A DNA stretch of 64,000 nt from Rhytidiadelphus loreus (GCA_947034895.1 OX344761.1:75639839-75703838), one strand, 5' to 3'; positions 1 to 13,399 are shown, numbered from the stretch's first letter. Notes: a model not told the origin generated them from the sequence alone. Numbers and translations are program-made.

Positions 1-1561
1 TGACACAAAAACACACACAAAACAAAAACACTACACGGCTCAATTTGGCCAGGACTTGCATTGGTTCTCTCTCCAAGTGGGTTCCTCAAAATGATTGAAA
101 ACAACAACTAAATACCATTGTTCCTTGCAGTTCCTACTCCCAACTTCCTAATTGGCAAACATACAACCTTTAAAATCCATTCCATGTGACAAACCCAAAT
201 TGATAACTTGCCTATTTTACTATGAACCTAAATCCAATTAGGTTGTAAACAACACCAATTAAGCATTCTAATTGCATCCAAAAGGCTAACAACAAAAATT
301 AGAATTTCAAAACTGAAACCAAACATCATCAAAAATTTCCAAATAAATGTCTACATTCTTGATTGATGACCTCAATAGGTACTTCCAATTTTTCAGTGTA
401 AAATTCATTGTAAGAATTGATTTTGAGGCCTTCCATGTTAGAAAATATTGTGATTGTATTAGGTAGGTAAGATGAGCACATTGGATTCAGTTTTTGTTGG
501 TTATGGGGTAGCCTACAGACTCTTTTAGGCTAATCACTTCAAAAATTCATAACAAATCCATACTTAGTTTGAAAAATATAATTTCAAATGTCCTCATTAT
601 TTCTCACATTTGTCTTTATGTGGAAAAAAATTTCAAAAATTTCAAAAATGGCATGAGGAAAGACTCCTAATTCTGGTTGTTTTACCTTAATCATTGAAAC
701 CTTGACTTGAGCCTTAATATAAGTAGCTAAGTGACATAAGGTGGAACTGCCCATTACCACCCTAATTCACAATCTGACTATATTGGAGCCAACTCTAGGA
801 AAAACACATATTTTTTAAGACACGTATTTTTTAGAGGTGTGCTTTTGTTTCAGGAGTCAAATTCAAGTGGAATTATACTTTTCCAATAAAAATTGTAATT
901 TCTATGAATTTCTGAAGTGAAATTGCAAAACCACCTCTAGACTGGATTCATAAACGTCCTCTTACAACTCAATACCGCTTTCCAATGTATTTGAAGATCT
1001 ACCAATCATTAATTGACACATTGTCTTTTAATAGCATTAATAAACTACTCTTGTCAAAATCTAAAGCGAATTTGCATGTTTTTTTGACGGAATTGGGACA
1101 AAGCTATAGACCGCGGAATTGAATCACTGACGGAATTGGGCAATTCTACCTTAATTGTTGAGTCGTAAAGAAGATTAAAGTAGATGCAATCATCTTGTAC
1201 AATGAAGTTGTAAGTCCATTAGTTTGACAAGGACATTTCAAGCATAGTTTGAAATAAGTTTTATTTTCTTTTCAATATGCTGAATCTTGATTTCTAGAAA
1301 GAAAAAAAAAATTAAAGATTTTGCATATTGAAAAGAAAAGAAAATAGTTGGATATACTACAATGGCTCCCCATATGTTTTGTACACTTACAAAAAATTGT
1401 CACAATTAATTTAGTAATTAGAGATTTTCAACAAAATTTAGTCATATTGTGGTACAAGCAACACATTTGTATAAAATATGTTTTCAGTTTTTTTTAAATA
1501 ATTTTTAATATAAAAAAAAATAATCAAATCTATTAGTTATTTTTTGAAGACATGTAATTTT
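1..1561. other. AT-rich intergenic DNA
   Basis: No gene, RNA or bounded element is visible. The only structure is a short hairpin at about 1262-1345, where a pyrimidine-rich arm ending in CAATATGC faces a purine-rich arm beginning GCATATTG across a loop of about 40 bases. Short direct repeats of GACGGAATTGGG lie near 1085-1140. Reading frames are short and AT-driven. Confidence 0.6.
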
Positions 1562-1866
1562 TCTTAAGATTGTTTTATAAATAGAATGACAATTCTTTTT
1601 AGAATTTTTTGGTAAGAATTTCAAGAATTTTAAAATTTGATTGAATGAATATTTACTATTTTTATAATTTACTCCAAAAATCACCAAAAAGTGTGGAAAT
1701 TTTGAAAAGTGTATAAAATATATGTATATTACTATTCATGTTGGAGATTTTTGGAATGAAGTATAAGAAAAAATATTTCACTCATTAAAATTTCAAAATT
1801 CATGAAATTCTTACCAAAAAATTCCAAAAAGAATTCTCATTCTACTTAAATGTAGAATCTTGAAAG
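1562..1866. mobile_element. Foldback MITE-like element
   Basis: Two arms of about 90 bases (about 1562-1650 and 1777-1866) are inverted copies: each reads TAGAATGA.AATTCTTTTT followed by GGAATTTTTTGGTAAGAATT in its own orientation. The roughly 125-base centre is AT-rich and non-coding. The size and near-complete self-complementarity fit a hairpin MITE. I see no convincing target duplication, so the superfamily is open and the outer ends are good to about 10 bases. Confidence 0.65.
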
Positions 1867-2138
1867 ACTTTAGTTGTATTAAAAAAAAAAATTACTAATA
1901 AATTGGATAAAAAAATTTAAAAATAAAAAATTGTTCAAGTTTTTTTAAAGAAACATTTTATGCAAGCATGTTACTTATACTTCTACATGTTCAAAATTTG
2001 TTGAAAGAAAAATAAATCTAATTTTTCAATTAGTTATGGACATTTTTGAAGTGAATGCATACTCATTAGAAACACTATAAGTTATGTGCTTGCAATAAGT
2101 GTATGGTCAACAAACTTGAGTTATTTTTTTCCTCTAAT

Positions 2139-2566
2139 CTATACTTTGAGTTAGGTTACTTGTTTTGTTTGTTTGTTACAATGAGATCTCCTAGACTGTG
2201 CATCCCCTAGTCATGTTCTTGGTAGTGTTGGAAAGCTCTTAAAGAGGTGGGGTGCACGGGCTTTGTTTCATCCTAGATGGTGTGAAAGTTATGAATTTTT
2301 GAGCTATTTTTTATTTTTTTAAATTAGAAAATTACTTTTACCTTTATTTTGGCTATAGCAACAACACAAGGCACACTATCCATACTTTAAGTTAGTCTGT
2401 CTGGTTTGTTTGTTATGGTGAGATCTCTGAATTTGTGCACCTCCCGGTCGCGTTCTTGGTACCGTTAGAAAACCCTCTATGAACAGGGGTACATGGGCTA
2501 TGAATTAAAAAAATGAAAAAATTACTTTCACTTTTGTTTTGGTTGTGGCAATGGCACAGGACACAC
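2139..2566 (+). repeat. Diverged tandem duplication, about 241 bp
   Basis: Two head-to-tail copies start at 2139 and 2380. Both begin with CATACTTT.AGTTAG-like sequence, continue through TTTGTTTGTTA, a GAGATCTC block, a GTTCTTGGTA block and a TTTTGGCTATAGCAA-like block, and end at ACAC(A)..GCACACT-like sequence. The second copy is slightly shorter. Divergence is clear, so the duplication is old. No coding content is supported. Confidence 0.6.
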
Positions 2567-5515
2567 TGGTTTATAATGGGCAACACAGACAGTCCTCCAT
2601 AATTGTTCCCCCTAGCAACCATTCACCTGGCAAATATGTTTGGGTCCCATTATTTTTTTATTCCCGTCTGTACCGGTCGGCTGACTTTCCGTTGGGTGTG
2701 GGGTCTCAAATGAGTGACATCTTGATTCAGGCTGAACTCCTTAGAGCTTGAATTTCTTGGAGGCTAGTTGCTGAAACATTTTCCATGAAGCCATGAAAAA
2801 AGGTCATTTGCACAAAGTGCATTACCAACCCTCCTACAAAGCCATTGCAATCAATTGGGACTCTGTGCATGCCACTGTTGTAATTGCCCTACGGAATCAG
2901 GTTGCAATGAGTTGGACAGAGGTGGTAGTTGCCTATTGTACAGCATATTTTGTTGACTGCCTCAATAATGCGGTTGGCACTCGAGAAATGGGATGGGAGG
3001 AGACCAGAGCTCACACTGGCATAACTTCCCCCCTTAACAACTCGATCCTATCTTTCTACAAAAATATCATTTATTGTAATTTCATGAAATTGATCATAAG
3101 GAAGGTTGTCTTTTTGAAGATTCAAGTGCTAAATTGGATGAATGAAAAGTTACTTGGACAAAACAGAGCCTTGAAGCCCTTTGTTCAATGTCTAGAATGT
3201 GGACGTTGGAGTACTTAAGGGTTAAGTTACTTAGAAGAGCATAAACTGTTCACTCAACTCCAATGCCAAGATTGATCTCCACCATGGATGCAATTAATCC
3301 ATCACATAAGAATAGTAGTGTGATTCATTTTTGACTTTCATTCATTTTGACTTTGAGGTGGATGGAAATAACAAGGGCCTTCTTTTTTTATTCTCTTTGG
3401 GTGAATTTTTGAAATTTTTATTGGTTTTCAAAGTCAAGTTGCAAAGAAATTTTAAATTTTAAATTCTCATATAGATTCATCTTTGAATCATCTTCAAAAA
3501 GATTCAAAACCATTCACTAAAGGTAGTAACTTTAGTCAAAATTTTAGGCTTGGTTTTTTATCCTATAAATAAATTGTTGTAAACCTAAATTACATTTAAG
3601 TATTAATGCCTACTAATGTTGTGATGTTGGAATTGATAGTAAACAAATTTCAGGACATTCACTTATGAATTGTTTTATTACTTTGAATTCAATTTGTCTT
3701 TTTTCTAATAAATCCACAACATTTGGTGCATAAGTAGAATTTCATTCAGTTTTGGAATGAAGGTCTTTAGACATTGTACACAACACCGAGATGAAGGGAA
3801 GGAACATTGATTCAATTAGAACTAGTAGGTGGTGTCCAAGGTTGTCATTGGCACTAGACCCTTGTTAGGCATGTGTTGTATTCGTAGTTTGTGTGGCCTT
3901 CTATTGATGTCCTTATTTTGAATGTGTCTTTGATTGATATTTGACCAAGGGTTTAGTATTCCGTAGACTATTTCTTATATGTTATGTTTTAATATGTTGG
4001 GGCAATTTACTATTGGAGGGAGATTTCATGTTGACAAGTCATTTTATATGAAGATTAAGTGGCCAAACAATAACAATTGTACATTTAGAAGTTTATAGGA
4101 CAACATTCCAAACTTTCTTGACAAAGGAATTCAATGCATTTGCAATTTGAATCTACAAATTTTTCTACAAAGGAGTGTTACCATTTGTTTAAATTGCAAT
4201 ATAAGTGGTAGAATGCCACAATGCTCATGCGTACTACAATGGATTGTTTGTACATACAAGCCCTCAATTGTAATGTACTCTCATACAAAACTCTACCATA
4301 TGACATTGCCATAACACTTCTTCAACACTTCTATGGGTATTTGGTGTTAATGCCATGAACACAACACATCATAATTAAACTACCTGATTTAAATTACTCT
4401 TAGTATTTATTCTAAGGGCTTACATAGTACGGAAGTCCTTTTGGCTTAGTAATATTGAAATTGTCCTTGATAAAAGCCAACATATGTAACTAAAATGCAC
4501 TTTACAATTTAAGTACTTAGTTCTAAATTCTAAACAATCAATTGAGTACTCTATGTGCATTCATTGATAATGTGTTTGTTAAGAAAAAATTAATAAAATA
4601 CCCCCCTAACCAAGCTCACTTCCTACATCCAATAAACATTAAGAATTCACCAAAACAATTTGTATAAATGGTGTATCATTTTCAAATGGAATATAGGGTA
4701 AAATTTGAAAGAAGCCCTAGGATTTGTATATATGTAATATTGTAATATTTGTCTCTTTTGATTGCATAGTGACAAATTGCCAAAAACTAAGAAAATCTAA
4801 CATTAGATTAGAAAACAAATACACGTGCCATTTTTCATTTGATAATTTTTTTTTTGGAATTCTCGAAGGGGTACAAAAATATTTTTTCTAAGAAATAATT
4901 CAAAATGTTTAAATAAACAAAATATGCCACAATTATTTAAAAAAATCTATAATATTGTAGAATTTTTCTAGTAAAAAAGTCAAAAGTATTTTATTACTTT
5001 GAAAATACCGTAGTACAAAATTGTTGGCCAAATCATGGTGACCATAAACCATTGGAATGTACATGGGCCTTGTCATGGTTTGAAGACCAAAATGTGCACT
5101 AGTTTCAAGCAACTCCCTATGAAATACAACATCTTAACTTCCATTGATAACAATGCATTGTTTAGATTTCACCTGAGTCTTCTAGAACATCACTAGCAAC
5201 CAAAGAATCACGCTTTGCACCTTTTTGTGCCTTGTCTAAATTTGTTGCAAGCCATTGCTAACCCAAATCTGTAAGGCAAGAACCTCAATTTGTGTGCTCA
5301 AAAAATATTTGAGTTACATCATCCATGTCAACTACATTGGATTCATTATACATTTCTAAAGTGTTTTTGGTGAATTCCATTCCCCCTTGGCAAACTAGCA
5401 AAACCTAAGATGTTGAGGGGATGTATTATCCAAACCACAACAATGACAAGATAGTGCCAGGAAGAATACTTCTCAATTGTTTCTTCATTTTGTACCTACA
5501 AAATGTCACATCCCT
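2567..5515. other. Intergenic DNA with no supported gene
   Basis: Mostly AT-rich, unassigned DNA. The part from 2570 to 3230 has a more even base composition and holds an open frame of 141 codons on the plus strand (2793-3218). That frame has no domain, no low-complexity explanation and no recognisable relatives, and is followed by non-coding DNA; I treat it as chance or as a remnant of an old repeat. From 3230 to 5515 I see nothing beyond simple AT-rich sequence. Confidence 0.5.
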
Positions 5516-5519
5516 CTCA

Positions 5520-6245
5520 ATGAGGGGTGGTTGTAAGAAAGACTGAACATTTTTGGTAGTGCTTTGCCAAAACTGCAGTTTTTGCACTTAGTACTATGAA
5601 TATTGTGAGTACTATGAAATGGATCAATCTCAACCATTGATTTGAAGAATCGATGGCTAGTAGTACCTATGACTACTTGCAAGTACTCAAAAAATACTAT
5701 TTGAAAATAAAGACAATTTGTCACAAAAAATAGATACAACTAGGTAAAAATGAATAATAATTAGAAAATCATGAACAACAAAAAAAAAAATTCCATTTGT
5801 AAAGACTTGATAGTGATCATATTTCATCCAAAAATGGAGGTGGAAACCATCTTCAATGTTCAGAAGAGCACGTGTAAAGGAACCCTATTTGTATGAATAT
5901 GGAGGCTATAAAATAATGTATTTTTAGATTTCCTTTGGTAGGCACATGTATCCTTATTGTGTGCATAGACACAAAAATTTCAAATCTAGATTATTAATTT
6001 TGGGTACTCCCCAATACTAAACCCATTTAAACCTCAAAGTGTGACAAATTAGCAAAAGTGACTTTCAAATATAAAATGAATTTTTAAAATGAAAAAATAA
6101 GAGATATGATTATAGTCAAGCTAACCATCTCCAATAAAAAATTTAAGTTCATTGGGTTCTACAGTCAAAAGTTCTAGCAGAAAACAACTTTGTTACTTTG
6201 AATGTGATACAAAATAAGACTGATCTTTCTTGCAATCGCCTTGAG
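5520..6245 (+). mobile_element. TIR repeat family R2, copy 1
   Basis: This stretch aligns base for base, with indels, to 43722-44420 in the same orientation. Both copies open with TTGTAAGAAAGAC and close with the inverse, GTCTTTCTTGCAA or a one-base variant, so the family has terminal inverted repeats. Shared internal landmarks include AAAATCATGAACAA, AAAGACTTGATAGTGAT and AAAGTGTGACAAATTAGC. No transposase frame is present. Homology runs a few bases past the obvious TIR on both sides, so exact ends and target duplication are not settled. Confidence 0.65.
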
Positions 6246-6821
6246 ATTCATGTGAATAATTTAGATGATTCTATTTTTTGTGAACGCAACACTATAGAAG
6301 CTTCATATGTTCCTCAATTTCCTTTGCAATTGATTTTGAGGTCATAATCATATGTACACACTTTAAATGTCCTTACTTTTATCTTGGACACAATCCCCCA
6401 CAACATTCCAATGAATGTGCACAAATCAATGTTACAGAGTGTTTTGGTGAAAATGTGATGTTCCACTAAAGCATTTTGACCATTGTCCCATCCAAGATAT
6501 ATTTTGATGCATTTGCTCACCAGGCACAATGAGGATGCCAAAATGAAGCACACCATTTGTATGTGCAGCCTAAAAAAACTCTACTTTTTTTTAATAAAGC
6601 AAAATTCATATATACATTCTTTTTCAATTAATTCTTCAATTGTTTTCAAAAGATCACAAAAATGTAGAGTTTTTTACAAAAATGGTTACATCAGCATCCA
6701 ACTCCTTGGGCTGTGATAGAGTTCTTTTCCTTGGAATTTTGTCATAGCATGATTTGTTATTGTTGTTTGTTTTTGTGTAGTCTTTTGTGCAATATTTTCA
6801 ACAACAACAATTTCCTTCTTT
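6246..6821. other. Intergenic DNA
   Basis: AT-rich sequence between two repeat copies. I see no conserved frame, RNA gene or bounded element here. Confidence 0.5.
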
Positions 6822-6825
6822 TTAA

Positions 6826-7540
6826 CCCCTAAAATTCCTTGACTATGTTTTCACCAAAAATGCTCCAAAACTGTCAATTCTAGTACAATTATTAACTTTT
6901 AGGAAAAAAACATTTTTAGATACAAGTAACCATAGGATCTTGTAGTACGCTAGTTAGAGAAGATGTGGAAAAAATCTCAAAAATTTCCACTTGGTGAATT
7001 GCAAGATATAAGCATTCAAATTCACTAAAATCATTTTTTTGGCCCTACAAAAAGTAGGGCAGTTGCACTTCACAAGTTCACTTTCCTATGAACAAATGTC
7101 CATAATTGTGGTTTCTTTTTCCTAGACAAGTTGGCTACATGTTTACAAAAATTTCACATTGTTTGGAATTGTACAACATATAGGAAAAAAATAGTAAGTA
7201 GAAAGAAGTAGAGAATGATTCAAAATACAAAATTGTTAAGAAGTTAGTTGTGGAATTGAAAAATGCCAATCTAATGGTTGCAATGTTTTAATAAATAATC
7301 CACATCCTAAGGTTTTATTTTTTTCAAAAAATATTGAAAATTGAGTAAAATAAAGAACTTGAAAGTTATTTCAGAGTAAAAATTCCATAACTACCTGCAA
7401 ATTAAAATTCATCATAATTTTTGACTCATTGATCAAAGTGGAATGATTCAAAACTTTCCTTGTATATATAACCCTAGAAAACCAATTTCAAATTTTTGTT
7501 TTTGAAAAAAGTGATTTTTTTAATCTTTCCAAACTACCTG
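6826..7540 (-). mobile_element. TTAA-flanked TIR element R1, truncated copy
   Basis: This is a reverse-orientation copy of the element seen complete at 11660-12597. It begins right after TTAA (6822-6825) with CCCCTAAAATTCC, then follows the family through the AGGATCTTGTAGTA, TGTACAACATATAGGAAAAA and GAATGATTCAAAA landmarks. It fades at about 7540, inside the GTGATTTTTTTAA region, so the far terminus is missing. It has no coding capacity. Confidence 0.75.
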
Positions 7541-8200
7541 ATGTGGGCGTTTATTTATCCAACCTAGGTAAATAGGCAAACACAATCAGGTTCTTTGAGT
7601 TGTGGGTTGACTTCTATTCTAGTGGGGGGTGCATAATGTTGGTTCATTGTGCCTTCCAAGCAATGGATCTTTGCTAAATTCCTACATATTTTTTCCTAGT
7701 AGGAATCCCTAAAGACCTAGGGTTGGTTATTTATACAACCTAATTAGTATGCTATATTGAATCTAAATTTAGGTCTACACAACCCTAATCTATTTATCCA
7801 AATTGAAAGACTACTTTATGCCATTCTAAAAACTTAAGACTCGTCAGATTTGAATATTTCTATAAGAAATTGTGAGCAGATGAAGTTTGGCTTCTTAACG
7901 TCACTCTAAACTTCGTCCATGCTTTTCTATGGGTTTGAAATTTTAATTTAGTGTGAAGTTTGGTGTGTAAGTCTGAATTCCTATGATTTACTTAAATACT
8001 AACTTTTGTCTTGGATGGATGAAATCTTCTAGGGTTCATCCATTACTTGTCCCAAACTTCATCCGCCTATATCTTCTTCATTATGACTCCAATACCTATG
8101 TATTTTATGTTTTTGAAAACCTTTTGGTCTCTACTTTAGGATTTCTCTCTCAAATTTGACCTAGCCAAGGTCCTACTTGCTTTTAATTCTTGTCCCTAAC
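7541..8200. repeat. Degenerate dispersed repeat
   Basis: Rich in GATGAA/TTCATCC words. The block TGCCTTCCAAGCAATGG near 7650 is an inverse match to TTGCTTGGAAGGC blocks near 26010 and 26808, which suggests an old dispersed family in opposite orientation. No termini can be defined. Confidence 0.4.
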
Positions 8201-10440
8201 TAACAATTATCACTTATGGACGTTTAAACAAAGAGGAAGGGTTTAGCCACTTACCCTAGTTCAGTGATCCGCAATTAGGTTGTCCAATCCTCCCTTGCTT
8301 TCCATCTAGAATTTACAAAAAACCTAGTCAATTTGTTTGAGGAATGTTAGTTGAAGCCCGACTAGATGGTGAATTCAATTGGCTAGAATTGAAGCCTGGC
8401 TGGCTAGTTTCGGCTGGCTTAGTGTCCAAGGTCCAAATGCAATTACTCACAATCCAAACTGATGATGCTTAACTTACTCTTCCCTACGAGGGGTTAACCC
8501 TACAAGAGACGGCATAATCTTGGGTCCTAAACTTTGGTTGTTTCCAAACGTGTTTTGGAAATTAAACTTTGGAGATTGTGATTTTTAAGACTTTGCCGTG
8601 CCTTTGATTTTAACACCAAATCTAGGACTTTTTGGGACCCGTGAGTTCAAAACTCCGTCATTAGTAAGGTTTTTAACACACTCTAGGACTTGAACTTCAT
8701 GGGGTGTTCAAAGCTTTGCCTCCCCCATGGAAACCCACCACAACATGTACACGGTACTACGAAGGTTAGTGGACTACAAGATTAAGACGCATATGTGATG
8801 ACTAAGATTTATAGCAATGGTTAGTACGTAACAACTCCACTTACAAAGTTAGAGACCCCCCAAAACATCATTGCCAAGGTATGGTGGGGTGATTCTAGGG
8901 TTAGTACAAGGCAATGAATTCTCACTTCTTCAAGAGGCAATTACCACTCTCCCTCCAATGTTAGTAAGACTAGACCAACAATCTTAGAGAAAACTTAGAA
9001 CTAAATATTTTACAATACCAAAAACATCTACCAAATGACTCAAGAACACAAGGCTCCCACAAGCTTACAAGATAACAACAACGAGGCAAAAAAAGCCCCT
9101 TAAAACACACCGTATAAGGATTCTTGGCTAAAATGCCAAAGATCTCAATATAAATTGAACCCCACGGACCCAAATACAAAGTTTGGGGGTGGTTTGAGAG
9201 GAATATGGGTGCCTTTTTATATTCTCCTGGGCACCCACCTTCTCTCATTTTAACCTAGATAATTCTATCATCTTATATTTTCATCTTGATTTTTAGGATT
9301 TTCATCTTTTGGGGGTTATATTGGTCCAACATTATAACTTTAGGAGGTTAACTCCAAATCACAAATAGATTGTGGCATTGGTTTTAGAAGGCCATTTTTA
9401 GTCTAGGGAGAGCTTGTTCCCTTGTTTTCTTTGCGAAAAACTCATCTAAAACTAGTGCCAACTAGAATCAGTAAAAGATAAAAAAATCTAACTTTTGGAG
9501 GTTACCTTTTTTGACAAGGGGGACTAGCTACAATGTCCAAAAGATTCCTTGTTGACTTTGTTCTGACTTCATGAGCTCCGGGGACGCCGGTCAACTTCCA
9601 TATAAGTTCCGCCACATTGATATTTTGCAGGAATGTTGGTGATTTGGATGGTTCCCACTATCAAGCCACCTTGAAATTTGTTGGGGCATGTTATTAATAT
9701 AAATGAAGCTACTCTAATTTTTAGTGAGATTTCACCGCAACTTGGGAATTTTCTATGAATTTTTCTTCATAGGTTTAGGCGGTTGACCATCTGGAAAGGG
9801 CATTTCTATAAGTCAGAAAATTCCGAAACTTCTTAGACAACTCTCATGAAGTTTCCCAAGAGGTGTGCAAGCTCATGTGTCTATCTTGCACATGTTGATA
9901 GGGAGGGAAAAATCAACCTCCCTTGATCTACAAGCAATTAGGGAATTTTCCACATGCAAAGAAATCTTGACGAATGGATTCCGCTTTTGACTTCTTGGCA
10001 TGCTTCTGATCCTAGATCATTATCTAGTGGCCATAGATTCTTTTGTTGGCCCGTCTTGAGAAAGTAACTTCTACATGTTAACAAATGGAGTTTCTACTAT
10101 TTCATTCATGGGATGGGGAGACTGAAACCATATTTGGAAATCTATCTAGGGACCCTTCTGGGCTCTCCTCAGACCAATTTTAGCTAGGCATGATCACATG
10201 CACAGTGGTTTAGGCTATTTTGGATAAGTACCCTCAAACTTGTTGATTCCCACTACATCCGAGGTTCTAACCTATTAACAAGTGGGTTCTAGGGGTACTA
10301 TATTGGCATGCAATATACCTATTTTGGTTTAACACTCTTTCGGAGGCTTTTTGTATGACATTGTGACTTAAATTGCAAAATCTAGAAAATAAGAAAACTA
10401 TAAATCTCAAATGACAAATTGGAAGCTCACAATGGGTGAG
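8200..10440 (-). mobile_element. Decayed LTR-like unit A (minus strand)
   Basis: The region 9300-10440 matches 41520-42690 almost end to end (landmarks: TAACTTTTGGAGGTTACCTT, GGAATGTTGGTGATTTGG, AGTGAGATTT.ACCGCAA). It also matches 19480-20110 in inverse orientation. Read on the minus strand it leads to a TATA box (TATAAAA, 9215-9221) in a GC-richer context, then to a GGCAAAGCTTTGA block near 8715. The same order, body then TATA then an AGCTTTGA block, recurs in units B and C. That fits a promoter-bearing LTR or leader of one retrotransposon family. No gag-pol frames remain and I did not find paired TG..CA ends. Confidence 0.5.
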
Positions 10441-10605
10441 CAAGTCTGTTTCCAAACCATTGGTGTGAATAAATTGGACGTAATGGACCAAAATTGGCAT
10501 CAAACTTGCAAAATGAATAAAATGTTTGAAACTGTGTAAGGCATGCAACAAGAGAAGAAAATGAATATAAATGTGTACGAGCCTCCAATTTGTCATTTGG
10601 GGCTC
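10407..10605. repeat. Short inverted pair closing unit A
   Basis: AAATGACAAATTGGAAGCTC at about 10410 faces its inverse, GAGCCTCCAATTTGTCATTT, at about 10583, about 170 bases apart. A close relative of the same motif (CAAGTGACGAATTGGGAGCT) sits at about 42668, where unit D ends, and a weaker one lies near 13400. The motif therefore looks like a terminus used repeatedly by this family. Confidence 0.5.
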
Positions 10606-11655
10606 CTATTTTTATTTTTTTGTGATTTTATAGCATATTGTTGTGTTTATGAGGTCAAAATCCACTTGAAGAGTATTAAATCATAATAGGTAAAGTACAT
10701 ACCAATATTGTAGTCCATCCATAAAAGTCCAAAGTACTTAAATATTCCAAAATCATGTTTGTATATTGGTTTGATACCTTTAAGTTGTAGAAAGTTGAGT
10801 TTAATAGAATACCTCATAAATACCTTGTAAATAGCTTTTCAAACTATTACTAGTATCCAACTTATGAGTGTATGTAACTATTTTGGCTAAAATAGGAATA
10901 AATCTCCTTTGATTGTACATATACTTGTAAGAGACACCAACCTAAATTGCCAATCATTTTGGCATCTAAGTAGAAGCCAAATTGTTAGCTCTATAAGTAG
11001 GAAAATATAGGCACGACAAAGAAAAGTGCATTTGAAGACTATGGAAGGTATTCTGAGAGTAAAAACACACCAAGAGTCCAAAAGTGCAATCAGTTTGCCA
11101 AGATTCTTCTCCAATCAAAAAATTGTTGAATTGCCTAATTCCATAGAAGGTAAAAAATTATAAGACCTTTGAAACAAGTGCAAAGTAATAATATGACACT
11201 TCACTAAATGTATAGGAGTCAACTATTGAGTTTTGGATTTTTTTAAATTGTAGAAAGTGCAAATTTTGAAAGGATAACCGCTTAAATTAATCTTGGTAAA
11301 CTCTTAAAAAATATCCAAGTTGTGAAAAAATTCCAATTCCAATTAATATGTCTTATTTTGTAACAATAACATACCTAGACAAGTTTCAAGGCATTCCAAG
11401 GCATTCCAAGACTAACAAGTACCTAAATCAGTGGCTACCTTGAATTTAAGTGGAATCTAGACAAATTTGACATGTTGACTAGTATTATGAGGTTTGTTGC
11501 CTATCTAGAAAAAGAACGAGGCTCTTCGTTGTGGTAATTGTTTGTGAAAGGGGAAGAATGCTAAAAGACTAAAAAAAACTTAATTCAACACCTATCTAAT
11601 CTACAAAATCCTAGAGAACCTAATTCCCTCAACAAATAAAAAACAACGCTATTGC
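10606..11655. other. Intergenic DNA
   Basis: AT-rich, unassigned. A 10-base tandem repeat, AAGGCATTCC twice, lies near 11390. Nothing else stands out. Confidence 0.5.
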
Positions 11656-11659
11656 TTAA

Positions 11660-12597
11660 CCCCTAAATTTCCAAACATCATTTTTTGGCAACATAGCAAT
11701 TTTAGGCAGCTCACTTCAGACAAAGTTTTTTGTTTTCTTTGAAAATTTCACACAATATGGGAACAAGAAGTAGCTTTAAGGGCCAACAATTTTCATAACC
11801 TTTGACTACATGGTTCAAAAGTTATTGCATGATATGTAATTTTCAGTGTTCGGCGGGTAGCCGAGCAAAAAAAAACTTCTTTGAAAATCAATTTTAAAAA
11901 AAACTAAAATTTGAAATTGATTCTCTAGATTTTTATATATGTGGTATACTTTGAATCATTCCATTTTGATAAATGAAATGAAAATTATGAGGAATTTTAG
12001 TTTGGGTTAGTTTGTGGGTAGTTATGGAATCTCTACTCTAAAATAAACTTTGAAGTCCTTTATTTAATTCAATTTTAAATAATTTTGGAAAACTAATAAA
12101 ATTATTAGGTGTATATTGTTTATTACAACATTACAACCATTGGAATTGGCATTTTCAATTCTATAAATAAATTGTTAACAATTCAATATTTTAAATCATT
12201 CTCTACTTCTTTCTACTTACTATTTTTTTCCTATATGTTGTACAATTCCAAATGATCTAAAATTTTTAAAGCATGTAGCCAACTTGATTTGAGGAATGAA
12301 TCCAAAGAGTAAACACCATTTTGAACATATTTCCCTACAAATGTGACCTTGTGAAGTGCAACTGCCCGTATTTTCATAGAGCCAAGAAAAGGATATTTGT
12401 CACTTCAAACGTTAATATCTTGCAATCTACATGGTGGAAAATTCTGGAATTTTTTCCACATCTTTTCAAGCTATTTTACTACAAGATCCTACGGTTATAT
12501 GTGTCCAAAAAAAATTTAATCTAAAATTTGGTCCTAGTAAATGCAAGCACAGTTTTTGAGCAATTTCGGTGAAAACATAGTCTCTGACGTTTAGGGG
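11660..12597 (+). mobile_element. TTAA-flanked TIR element R1, complete copy
   Basis: The 938-bp element begins CCCCTAAA and ends TTTAGGGG, and is bracketed exactly by TTAA on each side (11656-11659 and 12598-12601). Related copies lie at 6826-7540, 37880-40463 (interrupted) and to 54733. Every visible terminus in the window (six in four copies) is CCCCTAAA or a near variant abutting TTAA. A TTAA target duplication with a C-rich terminus is the piggyBac pattern. There is no transposase frame, so this is a non-autonomous derivative. Because TTAA is palindromic, it could instead be part of the TIR itself. Confidence 0.75.
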
Positions 12598-12601
12598 TTA
12601 A

Positions 12602-13380
12602 GTGAATTTCCTTCACTTGTAATCCAAAACCTGAAAGTCAATTCTTGAAATCTGTAAGATGCAATAGCGCTTGAATCCTTCTCAAGTTTGCCTATTGCAC
12701 CCTCTCAAGCTCTAAAGTTGAATCCTCTTAAGTATTCAAAAAGTAAAAGCAATCTGCAAGACGACAATTTACTTAGTAACTCGCAAAAAGAATTGACCTC
12801 AAGTAAGTGATGATATATTAACTTGTCCTTAGTTCCTCCCAACTTAGATTACAAGGTTGTTTTCAAACCTTGGTCCATCCAAATAAAAAGAAGAAGCCAA
12901 ATACTGAAAACAAGAGAGTTCCAAAAAATGACCAACAATATGAGACAAATATGAGACAAATGTCCTATTGAACCCTCCCACCATGCCTAACAATCCTTTG
13001 AACAATAGCAACAAATGCCCTATCATCATACTTTCTGACTAAGCCTAACAACCTTTTGGCTTCTACTACCAACCCTTCAACTTGTAACCAACTTAAATGT
13101 AATAAGAGGCCTATATTTTAAGTAAAAGACGGCCCACATAATGATACCAACATATCAAGAGCTTATGACATCCAAATAAAAGTCAAAATGAGTATTTTTT
13201 TACTCCTACACACCCTCTAGACACTCCAAGTAAGTCAAAATCTTTGAAAAGTTCAAATTCCATCATTTCAAAATTTTCAAAATTTTCATTTTGGCAATTT
13301 GAGACTTTTATAGGGTCCAAATGACTTGGAAATAGAGGTTGAAGGGTCATGTAGACTAATTTGGGCCTTTTTGAAGCCAA
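12602..13380. other. Intergenic DNA leading into LTR-like unit C
   Basis: No supported gene. Short open frames on the minus strand (12844-13029 and 13183-13380) lack any domain signal. From about 13380 the sequence carries an ATTTGTCATTTGGAG motif resembling the family terminus seen at 10583, so the 5' part of unit C may start near here. Confidence 0.4.
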
Positions 13381-13399
13381 GGTACAATCTATTTGTCAT

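Noticed and set aside
2793..3218. 141-codon plus-strand frame
   Set aside because: The length is modest and the sequence shows no motif or family; kept only as a note in the intergenic entry.
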